A stretch of DNA of 64,000 bases from Candidatus Handelsmanbacteria bacterium. GTDB lineage: Bacteria > Latescibacterota > UBA2968 > UBA8231. The notes under the pieces are model-generated. The model saw only the letters and a list, made by a program, of their open reading frames with translations, was not told the DNA's origin and made no database searches. A program made the position numbers and the translations under genes. Within the stretch, counting starts at the first letter, position 1, and every line of letters begins with the position of its first letter. Where the stretch lies: positions 1-64,000 of the forward strand of contig VGJS01000012.1 of NCBI GenBank assembly GCA_016867395.1, in the 5' to 3' direction. Positions 42,279 to 51,111 of this stretch are shown one piece after another.

Positions 42279-43682
42279 TCAGGAAGGCTCCGGGCGCTGG
42301 AATTCGCGGATGAAGTATTGTACCTCAAGATCGTAAGTTTGGAAGGGATCGTCCAAGTTAAGGTACTTCTCGTCCTCGACGTAGATCGATTCCCACTCGA
42401 TCACGTAGCGGGCCTTGTGCTTGGTCAGTGAGCGCATCACCGAGGAGCGGGCCCGGGCCCGGGTGTCCTGGGGTGGGGTGACCATTGCCAGGTTTACCCG
42501 CTCCTCGTCCACCACCTTCTTGGTCATGCCGCGCCGGTGCAGGTCGAAGTAGAGGCCCTTGCCGGGGTTGAGGTTGTGGTATTCCAGGTCGAGGCTTTGC
42601 AGCCAGGGATCGTCCCAGTCGAGGCCCTCGGAATCGACGAAGGACTGGAGGAGCCAGCGCTTGGCCACCCAGTCGAGGCGGTCGATCAGGCTCAGGGGAT
42701 CGACCGCCAAAGCCTCCAGCACGAAGCGCCACTCGCGCAGCACCCAGTCGATCTCCGGCTCGCGGCCCCGCAGGTGGCGCTCGGCCAGCTCCAGGTAGGA
42801 CAGTTGCAGTTCGACGGCGGTGATGTGGCGCCCGTCCTCCAGCTGCACCGCCCAGCGCCAGTGGGGGTCGCGCGAGACCTCGCGGATGGCCCGCACCGGG
42901 TCGAGCAGGCGGATGTCGGTCCAGACGCCCTGCTCCAACAACTCGATGAGCACCGCGGTGGTGCCCACCTTGAGGGCGGTGACGTATTCGGACATGTTGG
43001 AATCACCCACCAACAGGTGCAGGCGGCGGTACAGGCCCCAATCGGCCAGGGGCTCGTCGCGGGTGTTGATGATGGCCCGGCTGAACTGTATCCACTGGTA
43101 GATCTCGGTGACGATGTGGTCGGCCCGCTGGGAGAGCTGGAAATCGACCCGCCGCCCATCGCCGCTGGCCTCGACGTCGTCGTGGCAGCCCACCCGGCCG
43201 GCCCCGGCAAAGATCTGGCGGGTGACGAAGAAGGGCAACAGGGCCGGCAGCAGGCGGTGCGAGAAGGGCACCTCGCGGCGCACCAGGTAGTTTTCGTGGC
43301 AGCCGAAGGTAGCCCCGGTGTAGTGGTCGATGTTGTTCTTAAAGAAGGAGGCGGTCTCGGCCAGGCCCAACTGGCTGAGGGCGCGTTGCACGATCAGCTC
43401 GCCGGCCCGGTCCGCGGCCACCAGATCGAAGAGGCCGCGGCATTCGGGGCTGGCGAACTCGATGTGGCCCATGTCGATGTAGAGCCGGCCGCCGTTAAAG
43501 AGGAACCCGCCGTTGCCCGGCGGCTCGTCGCGGCCCCGGTAGTGGGTGTCGACAAAACCTAAGCCCTCCCGGAAAACCGAATCCTTGGCCCGCACCGAGA
43601 TCAGGTCGGAGCTGTGGGAGGGGTCGCTCTCGGGCGGCATACAGCCGTATTCGATCTCGAGCCCGAAGATGCGGTTCTGCAT
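42279..43682 (-). CDS. pafA: Pup--protein ligase PafA
   Basis: Ligates the C-terminal Glu of Pup to substrate lysines, using ATP (glutamine-synthetase-like fold). 467 residues beginning MQNRIFGLEIEYG. FNGGRLYIDMGHIEFASPEC and FGCHENYL, IINTRDEPLADW and VGDSNMSEYVTALKVG are the shared PafA/Dop motifs. PPQDTRARARS and the closing LDDPFQTYDLEVQYFI are of PafA type, and it lacks the Dop-loop insertion. Fourteen nt after prcA. Actinobacterial order mpa-dop-pup-prcB-prcA-pafA is preserved exactly. Confidence 0.93.
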   Translation of the reverse strand: MQNRIFGLEIEYGCMPPESDPSHSSDLISVRAKDSVFREGLGFVDTHYRGRDEPPGNGGFLFNGGRLYIDMGHIEFASPECRGLFDLVAADRAGELIVQRALSQLGLAETASFFKNNIDHYTGATFGCHENYLVRREVPFSHRLLPALLPFFVTRQIFAGAGRVGCHDDVEASGDGRRVDFQLSQRADHIVTEIYQWIQFSRAIINTRDEPLADWGLYRRLHLLVGDSNMSEYVTALKVGTTAVLIELLEQGVWTDIRLLDPVRAIREVSRDPHWRWAVQLEDGRHITAVELQLSYLELAERHLRGREPEIDWVLREWRFVLEALAVDPLSLIDRLDWVAKRWLLQSFVDSEGLDWDDPWLQSLDLEYHNLNPGKGLYFDLHRRGMTKKVVDEERVNLAMVTPPQDTRARARSSVMRSLTKHKARYVIEWESIYVEDEKYLNLDDPFQTYDLEVQYFIREFQRPEPS

Positions 43683-43696
43683 GGCCGGCCACCACG

Positions 43697-44458
43697 TCAG
43701 GAGGTGTAGGGCGCCAGGGCCTCCGCCAGGTAGCCGGCGGGCAGCAGGCGGAATTTGGTGCGGGTGGGCAGGCTGCGGTCTAGCACCGCTGCCTCGAAGC
43801 GCCGCTCCTGTCCCGCCCTGGCCAGAAAGGCGCGCATCTCCTCCTCCCCCGGTTCCCCCTCCTCCTCGCGCTCGGAGAGCAGGGCGCCCAGGGCCCACGC
43901 CTCCAGTACACCGGACAGGGCCCCCTCCAGGGGCAGGGCGGCCGGGTCCAGGGCGGCCAGGTGGGCGGCGACGGCCTCCTCGCTCTTGCGGGCCCCGGCC
44001 ACGGCCGCGGCGTTGCCGGCGCTGGAGAAGGAGCCGTCGGCCTCGATGGTGTAGAAACGCTCCCCGGGGTTGGCCGGGTCCAGTTCGGCGACCATGGCCC
44101 TGGCGATGTACGGGGAGCGGAAGATCTCGTCGAAGGCGGTCTTCATCAGCGGGCCCAGGCCCAGGTGGACCAGGCGCTGGAGGGAGACGTCGCTGGAGGA
44201 GAGGTTGAAGGCTTCCAGGTGGGCGATATCGATGACCGCCTTGCGCAGCTTTTCGAGGTCGGCCGGGTGGCCGATGGCGGCGAAGGCAATGTCGTTGTAC
44301 ACCTCGAAGAGCTTGCGCGGCCCTGGGGTGGTGGTCAAAAGCAGCACCCCCTCGGCGTAGGCCAGGCCCACCACCGGGCTGGCGTCGCGCAGCTGGTCCT
44401 CGAGGTACTCGCGGCGGTTGCGGATGGCTTCGACCCAACGGTAGGGCTCGTCGAGCAT
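43697..44458 (-). CDS. prcA: Proteasome alpha subunit
   Basis: Forms the outer rings and gate of the 20S core. The 253-residue protein starts MLDEPYRWVEAIRNRREYL (the alpha N-terminal gate and helix H0). It continues with VVGLAYAEGVLLLTTT, KLFEVYNDIAFAAIGHPAD and YIARAMVAELDPANPGERFYTIEADG. No active-site Thr, as expected for alpha. Ten nt after prcB. Confidence 0.93.
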   Translation of the reverse strand: MLDEPYRWVEAIRNRREYLEDQLRDASPVVGLAYAEGVLLLTTTPGPRKLFEVYNDIAFAAIGHPADLEKLRKAVIDIAHLEAFNLSSSDVSLQRLVHLGLGPLMKTAFDEIFRSPYIARAMVAELDPANPGERFYTIEADGSFSSAGNAAAVAGARKSEEAVAAHLAALDPAALPLEGALSGVLEAWALGALLSEREEEGEPGEEEMRAFLARAGQERRFEAAVLDRSLPTRTKFRLLPAGYLAEALAPYTS

Positions 44459-44468
44459 GGGGCGCCTT

Positions 44469-45239
44469 TCAGCCGGAATCCCGGCCGAGGGCCTGGTAAT
44501 GGGCCTCTAACTGGGTCTCGGGTAGGAGGGCGATGCCCGACGCGGCCAGGCGCATCACCTGGGGGAAGATCCGGGCCCGGGAGCGGTACCCGCCGGTGGC
44601 GGTGTCGTACTCGGCGGCGGTTTCCAGAAGCTTGAGGGCCAGGGCCACCGCCTTGGCCTCGTCGTACTCGGCCAGGGGTCTTTTGCCCCAGCGGTTCTGA
44701 TAGTAGAGGGCGCCGCGGATGGTGGGCGAGCCGGAGCCGGTGGCGGTGAAATCCACCGTCTCGAACTGGGCCCCCAGCAGGTCGTAGAAAAAGATCTTGC
44801 CGCCCTCCTGCGGGTCGTAGGCGGCGAGGATCGGTACCACCGCGCCGATGCCCTGCATGGCCAGGCCGAGGTTTTCACGCAGGAGGCGCGAGAGGGTGCG
44901 CAGCTTGCCGTCCAGGCTGAGGGTTTGTAACTGGGAGCGGCGGTAGTGCTGGAAGGAGACTTCGAGCAGGCGGGCGATCTCATAGCCGATGGCCGGCGAG
45001 CCGGAGATGGCCAGCACCGCGCTATCGTCGATGGCCAGCACCTTGTCGGCCCGGTCGTAGACCACGGTGTTGCCCATGGTGGCGCGCCGGTCGCCGGCCA
45101 CCAGCACCCCGTCCCGATAGCGCAGGGCCAGGATGGTGGTGCCCTCGGTGGTTTCGAAATGCTCGGGCGGTCTGGGGGCCACAGGCGGGGCGGGCAGCAA
45201 CTGGCCGCGTTCCCGCAGCAGGGCGAGGAAATCCTCCAT
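44469..45239 (-). CDS. prcB: Proteasome beta subunit (catalytic)
   Basis: A threonine protease of the inner rings. A 33-residue propeptide ends at Gly33, and Thr34 becomes the N-terminal nucleophile (TTEG/TTILAL). Counting from Thr34 as 1, Asp17 (AGDRRAT) and Lys33 (RADKVL) fall at the canonical catalytic positions. ISGSPAIGYEIARLLEV and YQNRWGKRPLAEYDEAKAVALAL are family segments. It starts 3 nt after pup. Confidence 0.95.
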   Translation of the reverse strand: MEDFLALLRERGQLLPAPPVAPRPPEHFETTEGTTILALRYRDGVLVAGDRRATMGNTVVYDRADKVLAIDDSAVLAISGSPAIGYEIARLLEVSFQHYRRSQLQTLSLDGKLRTLSRLLRENLGLAMQGIGAVVPILAAYDPQEGGKIFFYDLLGAQFETVDFTATGSGSPTIRGALYYQNRWGKRPLAEYDEAKAVALALKLLETAAEYDTATGGYRSRARIFPQVMRLAASGIALLPETQLEAHYQALGRDSG

Positions 45240-45242
45240 GCG

Positions 45243-45443
45243 CTACTGGCCCGTGCGCTGGCGGTAGCGCCTGGCCTGGTCCGGATCGACCTTGCGCATG
45301 CGGCGGATCAGCTCGTCGGTACTGGGACGCCCGACCTTGGGGCGGCGCGGGCCTTCCTCGTTGCCGCCGCCCTCGCCCGGCTCAAAGGGGGGGGTGGGGC
45401 GGGGGGCACGGTCGCGCAGGGCGAAGAAGCGGGACTCAGACAT
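45243..45443 (-). CDS. pup: Prokaryotic ubiquitin-like protein Pup (UBact type)
   Basis: A 66-residue, disordered, charged modifier. The C-terminal half DELIRRMRKVDPDQARRYRQ and final RTGQ match the UBact form of Pup known from Gram-negative phyla; actinobacterial Pup instead ends GGQ/GGE. The last residue is Gln, so Dop must deamidate it before PafA can use it. The helical part would bind the Mpa coiled coils. It lies between dop (18-nt gap) and prcB (3-nt gap). Confidence 0.94.
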   Translation of the reverse strand: MSESRFFALRDRAPRPTPPFEPGEGGGNEEGPRRPKVGRPSTDELIRRMRKVDPDQARRYRQRTGQ

Positions 45444-45461
45444 GCGGTTCCTCCTTGTTTC

Positions 45462-46988
45462 TCAGGCAGAGGTCGGCAGTTTTTCGATCAGGGCCTCGAC
45501 GCTGGGGGCGCTGTTCACCACCTGATTATAATAAGCCGCGACCTCTGCGTCCACACAAGCCTTAAGGTCCACCACCCGGACCCTGCCCCTGAGGCAAAAC
45601 TCGATGCTGTCCCAGTTGAGGGAGCGCACCGAGGCCCCGAACTTCTCCAGGCAGCGGCCGCGGAAGTAGGCCCGGGTGTCGGCGGGGGGGCGGTTCAGCC
45701 CCTGCTGCACCTCCTCTTCGGTCACTAGCCGTGTCACCTGATCCTGGGATTCCAGGAGCAGATAGAGCCCTTCCTCGGGGTCGATGTTGCTGTACTCCAG
45801 GTCCTGGCTCTGGAGCCAGGCGCGGTGGTCCGGGTTTTCCCATTCGAGGTTTTCGGCCTGGGCAAAGGCGTCGAGCAGCCACTTCTTGGTGACCCAGTCG
45901 CAGCGACCCAAGAGTTCGAGGGGATCGCGGCTTAGGGCGTCGAGGGCCTCGGCCCACTGGGACAGGACCCAGTCGGTCTCTGGATCGCGGCCCTGCACCA
46001 GTTTGCCGGCCGCCTCCAGATAGGAGCGCTGGACCTCAAGGGCCGAGGTGTGGGTGCCATTGGCCAGGGGCAAGGCCCACTGGTGGGTCTGGGCGCGGGA
46101 GATCTCCTTGATCGCCGCCAGGGGATCGGCCAGCTCCCAGTGGGGCAGGACGCCTTCTTCCAAAAGGTCGAGGACCAGGGCGCAGGCCCCCACCTTGAGG
46201 GCGGTGGCCCATTCCGACATGTTGGCGTCGCCGACGATCAGGTGCAGGCGGCGGTGTTGGTCGGCGTTGGCGTGGGGCTCGTCGCGGGTATTGACCAGGG
46301 GCCGGCGGGTCATGGTGTCGACGCTGGCCAGGACCTCGAAGAAATCGGCCCGCTGCGAGAGTTGGTAGATGGACGGCTTGGCCAGGGGGGCGCACTCGAC
46401 GCCCACCTTGCCGGCCCCGGCCCAGACCTGGCGGGTGACCAGGAAGGGCACCAGGCCCTCGATCACCTGCTGGAAGGGCAGCCGGCGGGGCAGGAGGTAG
46501 TTTTCGTGGCAGCCGTAACTGTGCTCCTCGAAATCGGTGTTATTCTTGTATAGGTGTACTATCCCGCCGCCCCTGGTGGCGCTGCGGCGGCGGGCGCAGT
46601 GCAGCAGGATGCGCTCGCCGGCCCGGTCCAGGGCCACCAGGTCGAAGAGGCTGTGGCACTCGGGGGTGGAGTACTCGGGGTGGGTGTGGTCATTGTAGAG
46701 CCGGGCCCCGTTGCTGATGATCAGGTCGCTCTTGAGGTCCTTGAGGGGGATCTTCCGCTGGCGATCGCGCTGCAGGTGGACGGTCTCGTCCTGGTCGTTG
46801 AGCAGCTCGTCCACCTCAAAGCCGCGCATGTCGCGGCGGGGGTTCTCCAGGCCGTAGTCCCAGCGGGCCACGAAGTCCTCTTTGAGGTAGCAGCGGATTA
46901 ACTCCATGGACTCGACCACCACGTCCATGTCCGCCACTCCGTCCACCTGGATGCCGTATTCGGTCTCCAGTCCGAAAAGCCGCCGCAT
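45462..46988 (-). CDS. dop: Pup deamidase/depupylase Dop
   Basis: Converts the C-terminal Gln of Pup to Glu and removes Pup from substrates. 508 residues starting MRRLFGLETEYGIQV. The Dop-specific insertion (about residues 40-80, ARWDYGLENPRRDMRGFEVD to LIISNGARLYNDH) separates it from PafA. HPEYSTPEC, YKNNTD, YGCHENYL, VNTRDEPHAN and VGDANMSEWATALKVG are conserved. Five nt after mpa. Confidence 0.94.
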   Translation of the reverse strand: MRRLFGLETEYGIQVDGVADMDVVVESMELIRCYLKEDFVARWDYGLENPRRDMRGFEVDELLNDQDETVHLQRDRQRKIPLKDLKSDLIISNGARLYNDHTHPEYSTPECHSLFDLVALDRAGERILLHCARRRSATRGGGIVHLYKNNTDFEEHSYGCHENYLLPRRLPFQQVIEGLVPFLVTRQVWAGAGKVGVECAPLAKPSIYQLSQRADFFEVLASVDTMTRRPLVNTRDEPHANADQHRRLHLIVGDANMSEWATALKVGACALVLDLLEEGVLPHWELADPLAAIKEISRAQTHQWALPLANGTHTSALEVQRSYLEAAGKLVQGRDPETDWVLSQWAEALDALSRDPLELLGRCDWVTKKWLLDAFAQAENLEWENPDHRAWLQSQDLEYSNIDPEEGLYLLLESQDQVTRLVTEEEVQQGLNRPPADTRAYFRGRCLEKFGASVRSLNWDSIEFCLRGRVRVVDLKACVDAEVAAYYNQVVNSAPSVEALIEKLPTSA

Positions 46989-46993
46989 GGGGC

Positions 46994-48715
46994 TCAGACG
47001 ATCCTGCCGGACTGGTTTTCGGGCCGCGACGCCTCGGGGCGCACCGGGGTTACCCGCACCACGTTCTCGGGATCGTAGTCGATGAGCTTGAGCCAGTCCT
47101 CCACTGCGTCGGTGGGCGGGAAGATCTCGTTCTCGCGGTACTCGGCGCGCACCGCCTCATCCAGGTCCTGGAGGCGCAGGCCGGCCAGGGGGCCGCCCCC
47201 GGCGATGGCCCGTTTGATGGCCGCCTCCTTGGCCCGCTGCACGATGGAGGAGATTAGGGCGCCGCTGATCAGGTCGCCCCAGTAAAGCACCTCGTGGCGG
47301 CCGCTGCGCAGGGTGACTTCGAGGAAGCGGTGGTCCTGGCTGCGGGCGAAGAGGGCCTTGAGCGCCCCCTCCACCAGGACCTGGCGGGCGGCCTCGGGGT
47401 CGCCGACGCCGGCGATCTCCTCGGCGTCGATGGGCAATTCGGGGGTGAGGTAGATATCCAGAATGGCCCGGGAAGCGGCCTGGTCGGGCCGGCGCACCTT
47501 GATTTTGCGGTCGACGCGGCCGGGGCGCAGGATGGCCGGGTCGATGAGGTCGTGGCGGTTGGAGGCCAGGATGACGACCACGTCTTGCAAAGACTCGATG
47601 CCGTCCATCTCGGTGCAGAACATTGGCACCACGGTGTTGGAGATGTTGTGGGTGCGCATGGAGCGGCGGGTGCCCAGGATAGACTCGGCCTCGTCGATGA
47701 AGATAAAGGGTAGGTACCCTTCCTTGCGCTTCTGGCGGGCCTGGGCGAAGATCTCCCGCACCATGCGCTCGGTCTCGCCCAGCCACATGTTGAGGATCTC
47801 CGGCCCCTTGATGTGCATGAAGTATTCCTTGAGTTCCAGACCCTCCTGTTGGCGCAGATGCTGCACCAGGTTGTAGGCGGTGGCCTTGCCGATGAGGGTC
47901 TTGCCGCAGCCGGGGGGCCCGTGGAGCAGGAAACCCTTGGGGGTGGAGTACTGGAATCGGGCAAAGAGTTCGGGATGGAGGGCCGGCAACTCGATGGTGT
48001 CGCGGATGGCCTGAATGGCCTCCTCCTGTCCGCCGATCCTGGACCAGGGCATGGGCGGGATCTCTTCGAGGAAGTGCTCCTTGCTCTCGCGGGGCTGCAA
48101 CCTTTCGAGGGCCACCTTGAAGGTGGGGTCCACCCGCACCTCGTCGCCCACCTTAAGCAGCACCTCCTCCAGGTCGGCCGACCGCACCAGGACCAGGTCC
48201 TGGGTGCCGTGGGCCTGGCCGATGCGCAGCCGGCCCTGGTCCAAGAGGTCGGCGATCTTGGCCACCGGCCCGGAGGGGCTGTAGTCGAGGGAGCCCACCA
48301 CCGCGTACGCCTCGTTGATCAGCACCCGGCTGCCCACCTTGAGCTGGGAAAGGTCCACCCGGGGGTCCACGTTTGCGAAGTACTCGGTGCCGCCCACAAA
48401 GAGGTTGGCTATCCCGTCGCGGGGGGAGCCGAGAAAGATGCCGACGCGGTTGGCCGGGGCGGTAACTTTTTCGAGAGCGGCCTCCAGTTCGACCAGGGTG
48501 CGGCGGGCCTCCTGAAAGGTCAGCTCGCGCTCCAAAAGCAGGCGGCGCAACTGGTAGAGCAGGGGCCGGGTCGGGTCGCGGTCGGGCAAAAACAGCAGGG
48601 CCTGGTCCACCAGTTCCAGGGGGCGGTAGTCGGGTCCGTACTCCTGGGGATCGTCCCCCGGCTCGTACTCGTCTTCGTCGCCGCGGCTGCGGTAGTGGCG
48701 GTCCTTCTTGCTCAT
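46994..48715 (-). CDS. mpa: Proteasome-associated AAA+ ATPase Mpa/ARC
   Basis: Hexameric unfoldase that recognises Pup and threads substrates into the 20S core. In order over 573 residues: an acidic N-terminus, a coiled coil (about 45-85, LLLERELTFQEARRTLVELE), OB domains, Walker A GPPGCGKT (about 264), pore loop YFMHIKGPEIL, Walker B FIFIDEAES (about 337), arginine fingers in PAILRPGRVDR. The C-terminus is SGRIV. Actinobacterial Mpa ends in a Tyr-containing tail (QYL) that opens the alpha gate; no such Tyr is present here. Confidence 0.95.
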   Translation of the reverse strand: MSKKDRHYRSRGDEDEYEPGDDPQEYGPDYRPLELVDQALLFLPDRDPTRPLLYQLRRLLLERELTFQEARRTLVELEAALEKVTAPANRVGIFLGSPRDGIANLFVGGTEYFANVDPRVDLSQLKVGSRVLINEAYAVVGSLDYSPSGPVAKIADLLDQGRLRIGQAHGTQDLVLVRSADLEEVLLKVGDEVRVDPTFKVALERLQPRESKEHFLEEIPPMPWSRIGGQEEAIQAIRDTIELPALHPELFARFQYSTPKGFLLHGPPGCGKTLIGKATAYNLVQHLRQQEGLELKEYFMHIKGPEILNMWLGETERMVREIFAQARQKRKEGYLPFIFIDEAESILGTRRSMRTHNISNTVVPMFCTEMDGIESLQDVVVILASNRHDLIDPAILRPGRVDRKIKVRRPDQAASRAILDIYLTPELPIDAEEIAGVGDPEAARQVLVEGALKALFARSQDHRFLEVTLRSGRHEVLYWGDLISGALISSIVQRAKEAAIKRAIAGGGPLAGLRLQDLDEAVRAEYRENEIFPPTDAVEDWLKLIDYDPENVVRVTPVRPEASRPENQSGRIV

Positions 48716-48731
48716 CGGCTCCGGGCTCCGG

Positions 48732-49460
48732 TCAAAGGATGATGTCCCCCAGGCGGCCGTAGCGCACCCGGCCGGGCAGACGCCAGAGGAAGGCGCCGGC
48801 CAACTTGGGAAGGGAGGCCAGGCCGGTGTAGTAGGGCGGGCGGGTGTCCGAATCCCACGACCAGTAGATGATCATCGCCTTACCCTTGATTAACTCCGTG
48901 GGCACGGCCCCGAAGTAGCGACTGTCGGCGCTGTTGTCGCGGTTGTCGCCCATCATGAAAAAGTGGTTTAGGGGCACGGTGAAGGGGCCAAAGTTGTCGC
49001 GCGGCTGCACCGCTGCCGGATAGGTCTCCTCGGCGGTGTGTTTGGCCAGGGGTGGGTCGGGAAAGGGCTGGCCGTCCACGTAGAGCACCTTGTCCACCAC
49101 CTGGAGCTTCTGGCCGCCCACGGCCACGCAGCGCTTGATCAGGTCGCGGTCCGGGTCGGTGGGGGAGCGGAAGATGACGATGTCGCCGGGCTGGGGATCG
49201 CGCAGGCCGGGCAGGCGGAAGAGGGTATAGTCTGCCAGGGGGATGTCCACCGGCGCCCCGTACACAAACTTGTTGGCCAAGAGGTAATCCCCCACCAACA
49301 GGGTGTCCTCCATGGAGCCGGAGGGGATATAGAAGGCCTGGACTACAGTGGTGCGGATGAAGAGGGCCAGGCCCACGGCGATGGCCAGGGAGGAGGCGTA
49401 TTCCCTGACGGAGGACTTGGGCGAGGCAGGTGAAGGCTTGGGCGAGGCGGGTGCGGCCAT
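48732..49460 (-). CDS. lepB: Signal peptidase I
   Basis: Removes signal peptides on the outer face of the inner membrane. 242 residues with one N-terminal membrane helix (about 21-40), the catalytic Ser49 in YIPSGSMEDTL, the general-base Lys in DLIKRCVAVGG, and MMGDNRDNSADSRYFG. ATG at 49460 with AGAGAACG upstream. It is the first gene behind the promoter at 49506-49534 and is 16 nt before mpa, so it is very likely co-transcribed with the proteasome genes. Confidence 0.95.
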   Translation of the reverse strand: MAAPASPKPSPASPKSSVREYASSLAIAVGLALFIRTTVVQAFYIPSGSMEDTLLVGDYLLANKFVYGAPVDIPLADYTLFRLPGLRDPQPGDIVIFRSPTDPDRDLIKRCVAVGGQKLQVVDKVLYVDGQPFPDPPLAKHTAEETYPAAVQPRDNFGPFTVPLNHFFMMGDNRDNSADSRYFGAVPTELIKGKAMIIYWSWDSDTRPPYYTGLASLPKLAGAFLWRLPGRVRYGRLGDIIL

Positions 49461-49505
49461 GGAGCGTTCTCTGGGGTTAGGAGTGTATGTGACGCGGTTG
49501 ATAGG

Positions 49506-49534
49506 AGTATAACAATCGGGCAGGAGGTTGTAAA
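49506..49534 (-). promoter_or_regulatory. Promoter of the lepB-proteasome operon
   Basis: Minus strand: TTTACA (49534-49529), a 17-nt spacer, TATACT (49511-49506), 46 nt before the lepB ATG. It is the best promoter upstream of the nine-gene run. Confidence 0.7.
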
Positions 49535-49619
49535 TACAGTCGGATGCGCGAGGACAGTTGCTTGTGGAAGCAAGTTGGCCTGTATAGTTTAAAGGAGCTG
49601 GCCACAGGGGTTTCGGCGC

Positions 49620-50300
49620 ATGCAGGTCTTTTTTTGGGGGATGAGGCGCTCCTTCTCCGTTTGCCGGGCGCAGAGCCTGCGCTAGGAGGGAAAGACCCGC
49701 TGCGTGGAGGTGCGGGCCGGCGAGCATGTGATCCTCATCGAGGCCGCCGGCCAGGCCGTGGTGGACCGGGGGTGAAAAAGATCCACCTGCTCCGAAGCCA
49801 TGCTTACTGGGACCATATCCAGGGTTTTCCCTACTTCGCCCCCCTGCAACAGGAGGGCACCCAGGTCCGGGTCCATGCGCTGCGCCGTCCCGGCACTAGC
49901 GTGAGCGCCATCTTCGCCGAGTAGCAGCGCCACCCCTTCTTTCCGCTGGGCCTGGACGGCCGCGGCCGCCGGCCCGGAGTTCGTGGAGTTGGAGGAGGGG
50001 CAGATTGTGGAGATCGGGGACACCAAGGCCTGCACCCGGCGCCTCAACCACCCCAGCGTGACCTTGGGGGTTCCGCCTCGAAAGAGGGGGGCGGGTGCTG
50101 GCCTATCTTTCGGACGTGGACCTGTAAAACAAGCTGCTGCTGGGCGAGGGGCTGCAGAGGGCCAGCGCCGCGGAGGCCGGCGCCTGGCCTTCCTACACCG
50201 CCATCCCGAGCGAAGCGACCAGGAGATCGATGCCCTGGTCGGCGCCCACCAGCGGCGGGGCTTGGTGGTGGAGGGGGCACGGCAGGGGCAGGTCTACTAA
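49620..50300 (+). pseudogene. Decayed metallo-beta-lactamase-fold hydrolase
   Basis: From ATG 49620 (MQVFFWGMRRSFSV) one frame carries TAG at 49683, TGA before KKIHLLRSHAYWDHIQGFPYFAPL, and TAG before QRHPFFPLGL. Then a frame change gives FVELEEGQIVEIGDTKACTRRLNHPSVTLG. Another gives FRLERGGRVLAYLSDVDL with a TAA, and the end (LVGAHQRRGLVVEGARQGQVY) is back in the second frame. The metal motif HxHxDH reads HAYWDH, with the second His changed to Tyr. Most differences from the family pattern look like C-to-T or G-to-A changes. Not functional. Confidence 0.85.
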
Positions 50301-50314
50301 TTGGGGAGGAAAAA

Positions 50315-50767
50315 GTGAGATACTGGACGTGGGTCTTCGCTGCGCTGTGGATTGCCTGCGGTGGGGAGAAGGAGGCGGGGGCGCCGGCGCCAAAAGGGTA
50401 CATGGACGAGGTGCAGCAGTTGCTGCTGGAATTGAGGGTGCTCGACAAGCAGATCGCCGCCCAGATCACGGCCGACACCCTCGAAGCGGACCGCATCGTG
50501 CCCCTAATCCGCAGCCAGTTCCGCCCTGCGCTTGCCGGGTTGCGGCAGCGGGTGGGAGAGTTCAGACCGGATTCGGCCTACGCGGGGGTTAACGGAAAAC
50601 TGCTGCGCTATCTCGACCTGCGCCTCCAGGCGTACGATCTGGCCATTCAGGGGGCGCAGGAGCGCCAGCAGGAGCTTTTCGACGAATTCGGCCGGCTGCA
50701 GGTGCAGGCCGAGGCCGAAGGTCGCAAGCTGGAGGAGGCGCTACGCCAGGCCTGGCAACAGCGCTGA
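50315..50767 (+). CDS. Small lipoprotein with coiled coil
   Basis: A 150-residue exported lipoprotein: MRYWTWVFAALWIACGG has a short leader and a lipobox-like WIAC. The rest is helical and charged with heptad-like repeats (VQQLLLELRVLDKQIAAQI and RQQELFDEFGRLQVQAEAE). Function unknown. GTG start with GGGGAGG 6 nt upstream. It is the only clearly intact gene in the 49.6-52.1 kb decayed block. Confidence 0.7.
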   Translation: MRYWTWVFAALWIACGGEKEAGAPAPKGYMDEVQQLLLELRVLDKQIAAQITADTLEADRIVPLIRSQFRPALAGLRQRVGEFRPDSAYAGVNGKLLRYLDLRLQAYDLAIQGAQERQQELFDEFGRLQVQAEAEGRKLEEALRQAWQQR

Positions 50768-50797
50768 GTCCTGACCAACACGAAAGGAGGTGGCGAG

Positions 50798-50890
50798 ATG
50801 GAAGACAGTCTGATGGTCCTGGGCCCGGTGACCCTGGTCGCCCTGGGCCTGCTGGCCTGGCTGATCCTCGTCTGGCTGGAGTACAATTAG
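50798..50890 (+). CDS. 30-residue membrane peptide (possibly a truncated membrane-anchored coil protein)
   Basis: MEDSLMVLGPVTLVALGLLA and a second short stretch form one membrane helix, ending EYN and TAG. A strong AGGAGG lies 8 nt before the ATG. Beyond the stop, after a frame change, a coil-like segment follows (next entry), so the peptide may be the remaining anchor of a longer protein. Confidence 0.5.
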   Translation: MEDSLMVLGPVTLVALGLLAWLILVWLEYN

Positions 50891-50943
50891 GAGTCCAGCC
50901 GGCTGGACTCCCGCGAGACCCACAACTCCGCCACCATTCCTAA

Positions 50944-51084
50944 GCCAACGTGGAGGCCAGCGAGCAGGCGCGCAGCCGCACCGCCCAGGCCCTGTAGCGG
51001 TGTCGGGCCCTGGAACTGGACCTGTCGGGGTTGCACCAGCAACTGGCCCAACTCCGCGAAGCGGGCAAGGACAAGAAGGAATGA
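50944..51084 (+). pseudogene. Coiled-coil remnant of the preceding membrane peptide gene
   Basis: ANVEASEQARSRTAQAL, a TAG, then RCRALELDLSGLHQQLAQLR and a Lys-rich end before TGA at 51082. The TAG is easily a changed CAG (Gln). No start codon of its own. Confidence 0.5.
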
Positions 51085-51111
51085 TCCTCAACCGGAGGGG
51101 GTGAAGGCCCG

